A stretch of 18,316 nt of DNA. It comes from Holophagales bacterium UBA2201 (GTDB lineage Bacteria > Acidobacteriota > Thermoanaerobaculia > UBA2201). A program made the position numbers and the translations under genes. The stretch's first letter is position 1; every line of letters begins with the position of its first letter. The DNA lies in NCBI GenBank assembly GCA_002327305.1, contig DCUZ01000028.1:1-18316 (forward strand), written 5' to 3'. A model generated the notes under the pieces. The model was not told the DNA's origin, ran no database searches, and was given only the letters and a program-made list of their open reading frames with translations. This document shows positions 1 through 7,703 of this stretch, one piece after another.

Positions 1-189
1 ATAGGGCAAGGCTATGCCATCGTCGGCCTCGGTCGCAAAGCCTTGCATCCAAAGCCCTCTCGGGCCTTTCGCTGCGACAAGTTGTGAGAAATCCGGGTTA
101 ACCCAATCCGTTTCATCCCCGATGCCGGCTTCTCGCTTCCGCCCCCCGCCTCCCGGTTTCCGGCGGAAAAAATAAGGTAGAATGTCCCC
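1..189. other. 5' flank; possible C-terminal tail of an upstream gene and small inverted repeats
   Basis: Frame 1 is open from the window edge to a TGA at 85-87 (28 codons). It could be the end of an upstream gene, but nothing in it is recognisable. Eight-base arms GCAAGGCT (6-13) and AGCCTTGC (39-46) form an inverted repeat with a 25-nt spacer. GGGTTAACCC (95-104) is a perfect 10-bp palindrome. Neither has a T-tract, so I do not call a terminator. The kinase promoter lies at the right end. Confidence 0.3.
178..183 (+). promoter_or_regulatory. -10 hexamer TAGAAT, leaderless kinase promoter
   Basis: TAGAAT is followed by exactly six bases and then the ATG at 190, which puts the expected transcription start at or next to the A of the start codon. 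No Shine-Dalgarno sequence precedes the ATG (the six bases are GTCCCC). The -35 region is weak. The same N6 spacing recurs at four other genes here. Confidence 0.6.
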
Positions 190-2004
190 ATGACGGGATC
201 CGCCTCCGGAGCCGTGCAGGACCCGGGCCTGAAGCGCTACAAACTCGCCACGCAGAAGAACCGGATGCTGTTCTGGGTGTTCTCCTTCATCATGACCTCG
301 CTGTTCAAACCCATGGGCATCTGGCAGGTCCGGCTGGTCGAGGCGGCGGTCGTGGCGGGAGCGGCGGTGGCCAGCGGCCTCCTCTTTTACGCCATCTACC
401 AGAAGCACTGGCGGAAAAACCTGGACCCCTACTGGCTGGTCACGGACGCCCTCCTCATCACCGGCGGCGTCGTCATCTCCGGAGGGGTCTCCAGCCCCCT
501 CTTCCTGTGGTACGCGGCCAACCTCGCCTCCGCCGCCTTTCTGGGGGGGATGTTCTGGGTGGTCGTCCTGGCGGGCCTGGACATGGTCCTCTACCTCGGC
601 CTCCTGCTGGCCACCGGCGGCGTGCGCTGGCTGGAACCCGCCTTTTTCCAGGCGCTGACGCAGATCGTCTTCCTCTACCTGGCCTGCTCCTTCGTCCTGA
701 GGGGCGTGGCGACGCTCCAGCACAAGCGCCAACTCATCCGGCAGTTGAAGGAGGGCGAAAGCCGGAAGGTGGAGGAGCTCACGCGCCTCACCGGGGACCT
801 GGAGGCGCGCACCGAAGAGCTGGCGCAGGCCAACCGGAGGATCCAGCAGGCGGACCAGGCGAAGAGCCGGTTCCTGGCCAACATGAGCCACGAACTCCGC
901 ACCCCCATGAACTCCATCCTGGGGTTCTCCCAACTCATGGAATCCGACGCGGCCGAGCCCCTCTCCCCCTCGCACCTGCAGAACATCCGGCAGGTGATGC
1001 AGGCGGGCAACCACCTCCTGCGGCTGATCAACGAGGTGCTGGACCTGGCCCGCATCGAGGCCGGACGGGTCAGCCTTTCCGTCGAGCCCGTCCAGGTGGG
1101 CCCCCTGGTCGAGGAGGCCCTTTCCATCATCCGGCCCCTGGCGGACCAGAAGCAGGTCTCCATCCAGAACGACATCCTCCCCCCCGGGGAGCACTTCGTC
1201 CAGGCGGACGCCAACCGCCTGCGGCAGATCCTGCTCAACCTCCTCTCCAACGCGGTCAAGTACAACCGCGCCCACGGGCTCGTGACGCTTGACTGCCGCC
1301 CGCAGGAGGACGGGCGGTTGAGGATCTCCGTCACGGACACGGGCCCGGGCATCCCGGAGGACCAGCAGGACCATGTCTTCGAGCCGTTCCACCGCCTCCG
1401 GGCCGAGCAGACCACCGCGGAGGGGACGGGGATCGGCCTCGCCATCGCCCAGAAGCTCGTCATCATGATGGGCGGCTCCATCGGCTTCAAGAGCACGCCG
1501 GGGCTGGGGAGTTGTTTCCACATCGAACTGCCCGGATGTGCCGGGAAGGCCCCCGAGGCCGTCGCGGCGGTGGCCGCCCCCTCCCCGCCGCGGCCGGCGC
1601 CCGACCCCACCGATTCCCGCCACACGGTCCTGTACATCGAGGACAATCCCGCCAACCTGGCGCTGGTGGCCCAGATCCTCCGCCGGCGCCCCAACATCCA
1701 GCTCATCACGGCCCCGCAGGGGACGCTGGGGGTCGAACTGGCCCTGGCCCACAGGCCGGATTTGATCCTGCTGGACATCCGCCTCCCCGACATCAGCGGC
1801 GTGGAGGTGTTCAACCGCCTGCTCGCCCGCGACGAGACAAAGGCGATCCCCGTGGTGGCGGTCAGCGCCTCCGCCATGCCCCAGGAGATCCAGGCCGTGA
1901 AGGAGGCCGGCATCTCCCGGTACCTGACCAAGCCGTTGGACATCCCCCTCTTTTTGGAGACCGTGGACCACCTGCTCGCCCACCCCCGGCCGACGGAACC
2001 CTGA
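190..2004 (+). CDS. Membrane hybrid sensor histidine kinase with C-terminal receiver domain
   Basis: An inner-membrane two-component kinase of 604 aa that should autophosphorylate on His and pass phosphate to its own receiver. Residues about 28-170 hold several hydrophobic segments (four to six helices) and no recognisable PAS or periplasmic sensor domain. A coiled coil follows (about 178-225), then the HisKA box with the MSHELRTPMN motif and phosphoacceptor H234. The HATPase domain shows the N-box (NLLSNAVKYN), DTGPGIP G1 box and GTGIGLAIA G2 box. After a Pro/Ala linker, the receiver (about 480-598) has E484/D485, phosphoacceptor D529 and K581 in YLTKP. There is no DNA-binding output domain, so a separate phosphotransfer partner or regulator is expected elsewhere. 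The start at 190 is supported by the -10 box six bases upstream. The stimulus is unknown. Confidence 0.95.
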   Translation: MTGSASGAVQDPGLKRYKLATQKNRMLFWVFSFIMTSLFKPMGIWQVRLVEAAVVAGAAVASGLLFYAIYQKHWRKNLDPYWLVTDALLITGGVVISGGVSSPLFLWYAANLASAAFLGGMFWVVVLAGLDMVLYLGLLLATGGVRWLEPAFFQALTQIVFLYLACSFVLRGVATLQHKRQLIRQLKEGESRKVEELTRLTGDLEARTEELAQANRRIQQADQAKSRFLANMSHELRTPMNSILGFSQLMESDAAEPLSPSHLQNIRQVMQAGNHLLRLINEVLDLARIEAGRVSLSVEPVQVGPLVEEALSIIRPLADQKQVSIQNDILPPGEHFVQADANRLRQILLNLLSNAVKYNRAHGLVTLDCRPQEDGRLRISVTDTGPGIPEDQQDHVFEPFHRLRAEQTTAEGTGIGLAIAQKLVIMMGGSIGFKSTPGLGSCFHIELPGCAGKAPEAVAAVAAPSPPRPAPDPTDSRHTVLYIEDNPANLALVAQILRRRPNIQLITAPQGTLGVELALAHRPDLILLDIRLPDISGVEVFNRLLARDETKAIPVVAVSASAMPQEIQAVKEAGISRYLTKPLDIPLFLETVDHLLAHPRPTEP

Positions 2005-2111
2005 CCGCCCCAAGCATCGGCCGCTGCGGAACAAGGCATTGCCCCGCATCTCCCGTCGCGCCCCGGCGGCGGCATCCCCGCCCCTCTCCTTTCTGCCATA
2101 ATACTCCCGAC
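2005..2111 (+). promoter_or_regulatory. Kinase-GT2 gap with putative leaderless -10 (AATACT / CATAAT)
   Basis: This 107-bp spacer is GC-rich until a short AT-rich patch at 2097-2105. AATACT (2100-2105) ends six bases before the ATG at 2112; the overlapping CATAAT (2097-2102) ends nine bases before it. No Shine-Dalgarno sequence is present. No terminator hairpin was seen, so read-through from the kinase is also possible. Confidence 0.45.
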
Positions 2112-3116
2112 ATGCCTGTCCCCGCCCCCCCGCCGCCGCTCCAGGTCCTCCTCCCCTTCCACCGGGACAGTCCCCCGTTGTTCCGGCGGGCCCTCGAAAG
2201 CGTCGCCGGGCAGACCTACCCCCACTGGGAGTGCCTCCTCCTCGCCGACGGGGCCGGCCCCGATCTGCTCGCCATGGCCCGGGCCTTCGCGGCCCGGGAC
2301 CCCCGGTTCCGTCTCGTCGAACGGGGGCACCGCGGCCTGGTCGCGGCGCTCAACGAGGGACTGCGTCTTGCCACCGCCCCCTTCGTCGCCCGGATGGACG
2401 CCGACGATACGGCCGCCCCCGAGCGGCTGGAGCGGCAGATGCGCCTCGCCGAAACGACCACCTCCCCCGCCCTGATCGGGTGCGGCGTCCGGATCGCGGG
2501 GGGGATGAAGCGCTTCGAGCGCTGGCTCGCGTCGGTGGACACCCACGCGCGGGTCCTCCGGGAGGCCTTCGTGGACTGCCCCCTGCCCCACCCCACCTGG
2601 CTCGCCCGTCCGGGCGACCTCCTCTCCCTCGGCGGATACCGCCCCGGCGACCTGCCCGAGGACTACGACCTCTTTCTCAGGATGGTCGCTCGGGGCTGGA
2701 CCTTCCAAAAAGCGGAGGGAGACCTCCTCACCCTCACCCACCACCCGGCGCGGCTGACGATGACCGACCCCCGCTACCGGCCCCGGGCCTTCCGCCGGGT
2801 CAAGTGGGAGCACCTCGCCCCGCGCCTGGCCGCCGGCCGGGCGATCAACATCATCGGCGGCGGCGCCACGGCCCGCGCCTGGCTGGCCCTCCTGCAGGAC
2901 GACGGGTTCAAGGTCGACAAAATCCTCGACATCCGCCCCACGCGCATCGGCAAGGTCATCCGCGGGGTCCGGGTGGAGGAGTACAGCACCCATCCCTTCA
3001 CTCCCGGCCCCTTCCACCTCGTCGCCCTCCCCCGCCTGGAGCAGAGGGACGAAGTGCGCGGCCGCCTCGCCTCCCGCGGCCTGGAGGAGTTCCGCGACTT
3101 CCTCTGCGTGACCTGA
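2112..3116 (+). CDS. Family 2 glycosyltransferase with C-terminal Rossmann-like module
   Basis: A predicted cytosolic inverting glycosyltransferase of 334 aa that transfers sugar from a nucleotide-sugar to an unknown acceptor, plausibly in surface polysaccharide synthesis. The N-terminus has the GT-A pattern: VLLPFHRDSPPLFRRALESV, then the DxD-type metal/nucleotide motif in ARMDADDTA (about residues 94-102), and the later ED motif in LPEDYDLFLRM. The last 90 residues differ from a plain GT2: NIIGGGATARAWLALL looks like a Rossmann GxGxxA loop, followed by a KIGKVIRGV-type stretch reminiscent of nucleotide-sugar-binding N-domains of PglD-like proteins. An upstream in-frame extension overlaps the kinase gene and is rejected. 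This start is kept because the GT-A fold begins directly after it. Substrate unknown. Confidence 0.88.
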   Translation: MPVPAPPPPLQVLLPFHRDSPPLFRRALESVAGQTYPHWECLLLADGAGPDLLAMARAFAARDPRFRLVERGHRGLVAALNEGLRLATAPFVARMDADDTAAPERLERQMRLAETTTSPALIGCGVRIAGGMKRFERWLASVDTHARVLREAFVDCPLPHPTWLARPGDLLSLGGYRPGDLPEDYDLFLRMVARGWTFQKAEGDLLTLTHHPARLTMTDPRYRPRAFRRVKWEHLAPRLAAGRAINIIGGGATARAWLALLQDDGFKVDKILDIRPTRIGKVIRGVRVEEYSTHPFTPGPFHLVALPRLEQRDEVRGRLASRGLEEFRDFLCVT

Positions 3117-3120
3117 CATC

Positions 3121-3456
3121 CCCCTCCCAAATCTCCCCTAACCCCTCCTTACCATGGAGGGGCCCCCCCGGACCAACTGCCAACTGCCCACTTTAAACTG
3201 CCCACCGGGCGGGGGGGGGCTTCGTCATGTAGCGCAGGTCCTCTGACCTGCGGCACTTGGCCGGGCGGTGGAATCTGCCCACTTCAAACTGCCCACTGCC
3301 CACCGGGCGGGCCTCCCCCCTTCCTAAGGGGGGATTGAGGGGGATTTCGCAACAAGCCACACCCCCCCTCCCAAATCTCCCCTAACCCCTCCTTACCATG
3401 GAGGGGCCCCCCCGCACCAACTGCCAACTGCCCACTTTAAACTGCCCACCGGGCGG
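3121..3456. repeat. Mosaic intergenic repeat block (R3-R4-R1-R4-R2-R3-R4)
   Basis: The block fills the convergent gap between the GT2 and helicase genes. R3 (AAATCTCCCCTAACCCCTCC core, then a CCTCC/GGAGG hairpin) occurs at 3121-3162 and 3364-3406. R4 (CTGCCCACTTCAAACTGCCC type) occurs at 3184-3212, 3275-3310 and 3428-3456. R1 is at 3220-3270, with a perfect 8-bp stem CGCAGGTC/GACCTGCG and 4-nt loop (3233-3252). R2 (CCCCCCTT/AAGGGGGG hairpin followed by ATTGAGGGGGATTTCG) is at 3311-3360. This is about 1.4 copies of a unit of about 243 bp. No coding capacity is supported. Confidence 0.9.
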
Positions 3457-3474
3457 GCGGGGGAATTGCCCGGC

Positions 3475-4947
3475 TCACAGGAGCGAGCACTCGTCTGTGT
3501 CAGGAGCGGGAGGGAGCACGGCCGCGTACCGCTGGACGGTCAGGACCCCCTCATGCTCGCAGTCCCTCAGCCCCTCCATCTCCGGCAGGGCCCCGGGCTC
3601 GGTGGCGCTGAGGTACACCCACTGCGTGGCCCGGGAGATCCCCGTGAAGAGGAGGCGCCGGCGCAGGTCCGCCGGCATCCAGTCGAACCACTCCCGGGAA
3701 AGCCCCGGGATGAGGACGCAGTCGAAGGTGAGCCCCTTGGCGTTGTGCAGGCCCACCACCTTGGGGGTGATCGAGTCGAACCGCACCCAGGTGGCGCCGG
3801 AAGCGCGCACGGCCGGCGGCGGGGGGGCCGCCCGCTCCACCTCCACGCCCCGGGCCTCCAGCGCCGAAGCCACCTCCTCCATCATCCGGTTGCCCGCGGT
3901 CAGGACCCCCACCCGCTGGTTCAATGCCTGCCGGCCGCGCACCACCTGCGCCAGCCGGTCCAATTCGGCCTCGAAGGTGGGCGCCATGAACAACAGGGGC
4001 AGTTCCTTCACCTTCTGGACCGTGCACCCCTGCCCCAGGTACCGCTCCCGTTCGGCGGGGTCGTCGATCCACCGCGCGGCGAGCCGGGCGACATAGGGGC
4101 TGTTGCGGTAGGCGCCCAGAAGCGCAACCGCCCCCCCCTCAACCTCCAGCGCCTCCCGGATGGCGTCCAGGGAAGATCCGCCGTCGAAGATCTGCTGGTG
4201 GGGGTCGGCGAACACGGTCAGGTGGCGCGTGATCCATCTCAGGATGAGGTAGGCCTCGCGCGGCAGGTCCTGCCCCTCGTCCACCAGGGCGAATTCCAAC
4301 GGTTTTTTCGGCGGGCCATGCCGGATGAAATAGTCCAGGACCCCTTTGCGAACGGCGTCGAAATCGGGCCGGCCCTGCCGGGACCGGCGGGGCACCGTCC
4401 GGCGGATATTGGCCGCGTAAAAATCGTGGCACCAGGCGTCGAAGGTGCAGACCGACTCCGGGGGGAGGTCCAGCAGGTTCAGGGCGGAGCGGACATAGTC
4501 CCGAAGGATGTTGGTGTAGAGGAAGATCCGGAAGGAGTCCGGGGCGACGCGGAAGCGGTGGCGGAGGTGGTCCGCCCGATGGACCAGCACCTGGGTCTTG
4601 CCCGACCCCGGGAACCCCACCACCAACCGGTGGCGGTCGGCGGAGGCCTCCACCATCGCCAGTTGTCCGGGCGTCAGTTCAACGCGGGGCAGGAGCCAGC
4701 CCGTCCCTCCCCCCGCGGCCGGAGCCGGGCGTTTGCCCGGACGGGGGTCCGGCAGGTTGGGATAATGCTCCTTCCGCTCCGCAGGTAACGGGAACTGCCT
4801 CTTCAACTCGGACAGGAAGGGATCGATCTGCGGACCGTGGGCACCGGACGGGAGGTCCCAGGTCGCCTCCCGCCACCGCCGGGTGCAAGAGAAGCGCAGC
4901 CAACCCCAGAAGAACCTCAGCCATTGCGCCCAGGTCCGCCTCACCAT
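3475..4947 (-). CDS. UvrD/Rep-like superfamily 1 helicase or ATPase
   Basis: A 490-aa SF1-type nucleic-acid motor. The Q-motif region is near LTPGQLAMVEA; Walker A is GFPGSGKT (about 110-117); Walker B/motif II is LVDEGQD (about 219-225, DEGQD as in many DExQ SF1A proteins). A YRNS motif IV-like element, motif V as VVGLHNAKGLTFDCVLIPG and motif VI as LLFTGISRAT follow. The hydrophobic, Trp-rich N-terminus (about 1-25) is unusual and could be membrane-associated. No nuclease domain is visible. The start at 4947 is chosen because AAGGAG lies 7-8 bases upstream; the longer frame to 5055 runs into repeats R2/R3. It is 195 bp downstream of the Hsp70 gene on the same strand, so it may be co-transcribed. 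Precise role unknown. Confidence 0.88.
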   Translation of the reverse strand: MVRRTWAQWLRFFWGWLRFSCTRRWREATWDLPSGAHGPQIDPFLSELKRQFPLPAERKEHYPNLPDPRPGKRPAPAAGGGTGWLLPRVELTPGQLAMVEASADRHRLVVGFPGSGKTQVLVHRADHLRHRFRVAPDSFRIFLYTNILRDYVRSALNLLDLPPESVCTFDAWCHDFYAANIRRTVPRRSRQGRPDFDAVRKGVLDYFIRHGPPKKPLEFALVDEGQDLPREAYLILRWITRHLTVFADPHQQIFDGGSSLDAIREALEVEGGAVALLGAYRNSPYVARLAARWIDDPAERERYLGQGCTVQKVKELPLLFMAPTFEAELDRLAQVVRGRQALNQRVGVLTAGNRMMEEVASALEARGVEVERAAPPPPAVRASGATWVRFDSITPKVVGLHNAKGLTFDCVLIPGLSREWFDWMPADLRRRLLFTGISRATQWVYLSATEPGALPEMEGLRDCEHEGVLTVQRYAAVLPPAPDTDECSLL

Positions 4948-4983
4948 GGGCCGCTCCTTCGCCCTCCCTCCTTCATTCCGACC

Positions 4984-5092
4984 GGGCGGGGGCTTCCCCC
5001 CTTCATAAGGGGGGATCGAGGGGGATTTCGTCGCAACACACTGCCCTCCCCCCAAATCTCCCCTAACCCCTCCTTATCAAGGAGGGGCACCA
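4984..5092. repeat. Repeat block R2-R3
   Basis: R2 at 4992-5040 (CCCCCCTT-cat-AAGGGGGG hairpin variant) and R3 at 5044-5089 (CCCCTCCTT-atc-AAGGAGGGG hairpin) lie between the Hsp70 stop and the helicase start. They leave no room for a clear separate promoter beyond the stretch next to the Shine-Dalgarno sequence. Confidence 0.88.
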
Positions 5093-5142
5093 CCACCCCG
5101 TGCGCTCTTCGTCTCCCTTGTCTCATCTCCCCTCTCCCCGCC

Positions 5143-7503
5143 TCAATTCACCACTGCCCGGCTCTCGCGGACGAGCGGCCGGGCGGTGTCGGGGCCGACG
5201 GTCATCAGCCGGGCCTCGCGCCGCCTCTTCTGTTCCTTCTCCACCCCCTCCAGCAGGGCCGGGTCCCCGATGCTCTCGGCGTTGCTGCAGTACCAGTCCC
5301 ACGCCCAGTCGTCCAGCCCCGGCAGGGGCCCGTACAGTTTGTGCGCCTCCCCGAACGCCTCCTTCGCCTCCACCACGCGCCCCGCCACCTGCAGAAGCCG
5401 GCCCCTCAGGGTGTACAGGGGGGCCGAGCGGGGCTCGCGCCCCAGCCCCTCCTTCACCACCCCCAATCCCTCATCGATCCGCTTCATCCGCAGGTGCGTC
5501 AGCGCCAGGTTGAACAGCGGCCCGCTGTCCGCAGGGTCGGCTTCGGCCGCCTCCCGGTAGGCCCGCACCTGCCGCTCCCGGTCCCCCATCATCCCGTAGT
5601 AGATCCCCTGCTTGTTCAGGAGGTTGGACTCGGGGCGCCCATGGAGGCGCAGGGCCGTGGAGAGAAACTCCTGGGCCTTCTCCAGGTGGCGCAATTCCGC
5701 GTACCAGTCGGCCAGGTTGACCAGGTCCTGCCGGTCCTCATCCGACGGGCCTCCTTTCCGCCGCAGGAACTCCTCCGTCTCCTCGATCTTGAGACGGGTG
5801 ACGCCGGGATTCAGGACGTTGCACAGCGGGTTCTCCACCTTGATCACGAACGCCTCCTCCGGCTTCCCCGCCAGGCGGGCCTGCACCTCGAACTCCGAGT
5901 TGGCCCCCAGCCGGAACGCCACGGCGATGGGGTCCCCGGCCCGGGCGGAGGATTTCAGTTCCCAGGTCGCGTTGAACACGGTCTGCCGGGCCGGGAGGGT
6001 CACCACCTCCATCTTGATCCGCCCCACTTCCCGGGGCGCCTCCATGTCGGCCGCCTGGGCGAAACTGCCGTCCGCCGGAAAGGGCAGGGGGCTTCCGGCG
6101 GGGATGAAGACATAAGGCCGCCCCCCTTCGGTCATCAGGGCGATGTCGTCCGAGGCCACCGGCCGGATGAAGGGCTCGCCGGCCGTCTCCAGCCACCAGG
6201 CGTGCCAGGCCGCCCCGTAACTGACGGCCAACTGGGCGTCCAGGGGGTCCTCGAAGGCCCAGATCCGGGACGAGGAAAAATACCGCCCGATCGCCGTCCG
6301 GACCTGCGGGATCAGGGTGCTGCCCCCCACCAGGAGCACCGCCCCCACCTCGGCCGGGCGCATGCCGGCCCGCTCCAGGGCGTCGGCGATGGGGGCGAAG
6401 ATGGACTGCGTCAGCCGGAACTCCGTCTCCCGCAGGAACAGGGTTTGGGGGTCCAAAAACGGCTCCAGCAGGATCTCCCATCGGGCGGCGCTCAGTTCGG
6501 GCCGGGGCAGGGTCAAGCTCCGGCCGCCCAGGGCGCAGGTGACCGCCGGCTGTTTCGCGGTGATGGCCCATCGGTCGGCCGAGGCGTACTTCTGGAACTG
6601 CTCCAACCGGCCGATCTCCCCGCAGAGGGCGATCTTGAGGGCCTCGGCGGTGCCCAGCAGTTGGGGTTCCAGCCCCTTCTTCTTTTGGCTCCAGGGGATG
6701 TTCCGGGGGTCGATCTTCGCCTCTTCCAGCAGGGCGGGGATCAGGAGCTCGTGGACGATGGCCGCGTCCAGATCGCCGCCCCCGAGGCGGTGGTACCGCG
6801 AAGTCATCCGCAGGGCCCCGTTCAGCGCGCCCCCCCGGCGGGCCAATTCGATGATGGAGACGTCGCAGGTGCCCCCCCCGAAGTCCAGCACCAGGACCTT
6901 CATCGGCGCGGGCAGGGACAGATCGTCCCCGCTGACGGCGAGGTAGTGGAGGAGGGCCGCGGTGGGCTCGTCCAGGAGGTCCCAGGGCCGAAGGTCCAGC
7001 CCCGCGGCCTCGGCGGCCAGAAGGGTGTCTTTCCGCTGATTGAGCTGGAATGAGGCGGGGACCGTCACCACCGCGCGGTCCCCCCCGCCCCCCGCCTGCC
7101 GGACCAGAAAGGAGAGGACATGCCCGGCGATCTTCCACGGCCGGTCATGGCTCTCCGGCGCCCGGTGGTAGCTCTTCCGAAGCCCCATCTCGTTCTTGGT
7201 TTCGTAGAACAGGGTCTTCTCCACCTGGAGGCCGGCCTCCTGCGGGCGCGCCCGAAGACGCTTGGCCCCCTCCCCCACCCATTGCCCCCCCGACGCCAGG
7301 ATGGCCACCACCGATGGGACCAGGGGACTGGTGAACACACCATCCGTGGTGGTCTGGTCCAGTTCCAGCGTCCGGACCTCGGGCCCGCCCCCCTTTGGGG
7401 CCCGCACCTCCGTCACCGTGGAATTGGTGGTCCCGAGGTCGATGCCCAGGACCCGCAGGTCCCTCTGTGCCTTCTTGCCGCCGAACAATCCGTTTTCGCT
7501 CAT
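5143..7503 (-). CDS. Hsp70-family ATPase fused to C-terminal TPR repeats
   Basis: A 786-aa cytosolic chaperone-like protein. The Hsp70/actin-fold ATPase signatures are clear: phosphate-1 GIDLGTTNS at residues 20-28, phosphate-2 VLDFGGGTCDVS (about 205-217) and the adenosine motif VGAVLLVGGSTLIPQ (about 383-397). A beta-rich stretch at about 450-560 could correspond to a substrate-binding subdomain. The usual helical lid and EEVD-like tail are absent. Residues about 590-745 instead show TPR-like helices (GIYYGMMGDRERQVRAYREA, then PLFNLALTHLRMKRIDEGL). It is therefore not the housekeeping DnaK. The start at 7503 follows GGGAGGT five bases upstream; an in-frame ATG at 7530 lacks that support. 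A 15-bp palindrome shared with the ARPP-1-like and JAB genes lies upstream. Neither DnaJ nor GrpE is present here. The client is unknown. Confidence 0.92.
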   Translation of the reverse strand: MSENGLFGGKKAQRDLRVLGIDLGTTNSTVTEVRAPKGGGPEVRTLELDQTTTDGVFTSPLVPSVVAILASGGQWVGEGAKRLRARPQEAGLQVEKTLFYETKNEMGLRKSYHRAPESHDRPWKIAGHVLSFLVRQAGGGGDRAVVTVPASFQLNQRKDTLLAAEAAGLDLRPWDLLDEPTAALLHYLAVSGDDLSLPAPMKVLVLDFGGGTCDVSIIELARRGGALNGALRMTSRYHRLGGGDLDAAIVHELLIPALLEEAKIDPRNIPWSQKKKGLEPQLLGTAEALKIALCGEIGRLEQFQKYASADRWAITAKQPAVTCALGGRSLTLPRPELSAARWEILLEPFLDPQTLFLRETEFRLTQSIFAPIADALERAGMRPAEVGAVLLVGGSTLIPQVRTAIGRYFSSSRIWAFEDPLDAQLAVSYGAAWHAWWLETAGEPFIRPVASDDIALMTEGGRPYVFIPAGSPLPFPADGSFAQAADMEAPREVGRIKMEVVTLPARQTVFNATWELKSSARAGDPIAVAFRLGANSEFEVQARLAGKPEEAFVIKVENPLCNVLNPGVTRLKIEETEEFLRRKGGPSDEDRQDLVNLADWYAELRHLEKAQEFLSTALRLHGRPESNLLNKQGIYYGMMGDRERQVRAYREAAEADPADSGPLFNLALTHLRMKRIDEGLGVVKEGLGREPRSAPLYTLRGRLLQVAGRVVEAKEAFGEAHKLYGPLPGLDDWAWDWYCSNAESIGDPALLEGVEKEQKRRREARLMTVGPDTARPLVRESRAVVN

Positions 7504-7547
7504 TCTGCACCTCCCTGGATTCGCGGTCACTGCCGGCTTCCAATAGA

Positions 7548-7580
7548 ATGATGGGCCCCAAAACGGACATCATGTGTCCG
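7548..7580 (-). promoter_or_regulatory. Operator palindrome copy 1 and weak -10 of the Hsp70-TPR gene
   Basis: GGACACATGATGTCC (gene orientation; 7580-7566) is one of three near-identical 15-bp palindromes in the window, here flanked by C and G to give a 17-bp CGGACA-N5-TGTCCG. Twelve bases downstream is CATCAT (7553-7548), a weak -10 that would give a leader of about 38 nt ending in the GGGAGGT Shine-Dalgarno. The palindrome occupies the place of the -35 box, consistent with repression or with an activator replacing -35 recognition. Confidence 0.6.
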
Positions 7581-7703
7581 AGGAAAACCCGCCGCGGCCG
7601 CGGGCCCCGGCCGGCACGGCCGGAGGAGCGGATCCGCGGACGGCGCTGGACGACCACAAGCATAGCCCATCGGCAAAAACAGGGCAACGGTCGCACTATC
7701 CGA
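7581..7703. other. Non-coding gap between the ARPP-1-like stop and operator 1
   Basis: This GC-rich gap contains CCGGCC-ggcac-GGCCGG-type self-complementary sequence near 7609-7625 and no gene. It holds none of the R1-R4 repeat modules, unlike most other gaps here. A hairpin that attenuates read-through from the upstream gene is possible, but no T-tract follows on the minus strand. Confidence 0.35.

Noticed and set aside
675..3119. 814-aa minus-strand open frame across kinase and GT2
   Set aside because: It is antisense to two genes with clear catalytic motifs, is low in complexity, and runs open because of high GC.
3229..3252. R1 (GTAGCGCAGGTCC...) as part of a tRNA
   Set aside because: It is a single 8-bp hairpin repeated four times; no cloverleaf, anticodon stem or acceptor stem can be drawn.
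4948..5055. N-terminal extension of the helicase to 5055
   Set aside because: The extension is translated repeat sequence; AAGGAG precedes the ATG at 4947.
5044..5089. R3 hairpin as an intrinsic terminator
   Set aside because: A strong stem is present, but no T-tract follows on either strand and identical copies occur in unrelated positions, including near promoters.
4837..7053. 738-aa plus-strand open frame opposite the Hsp70 gene
   Set aside because: Pro/Gly/Gln/Leu-rich translation without any domain; it mirrors the Hsp70 coding sequence.
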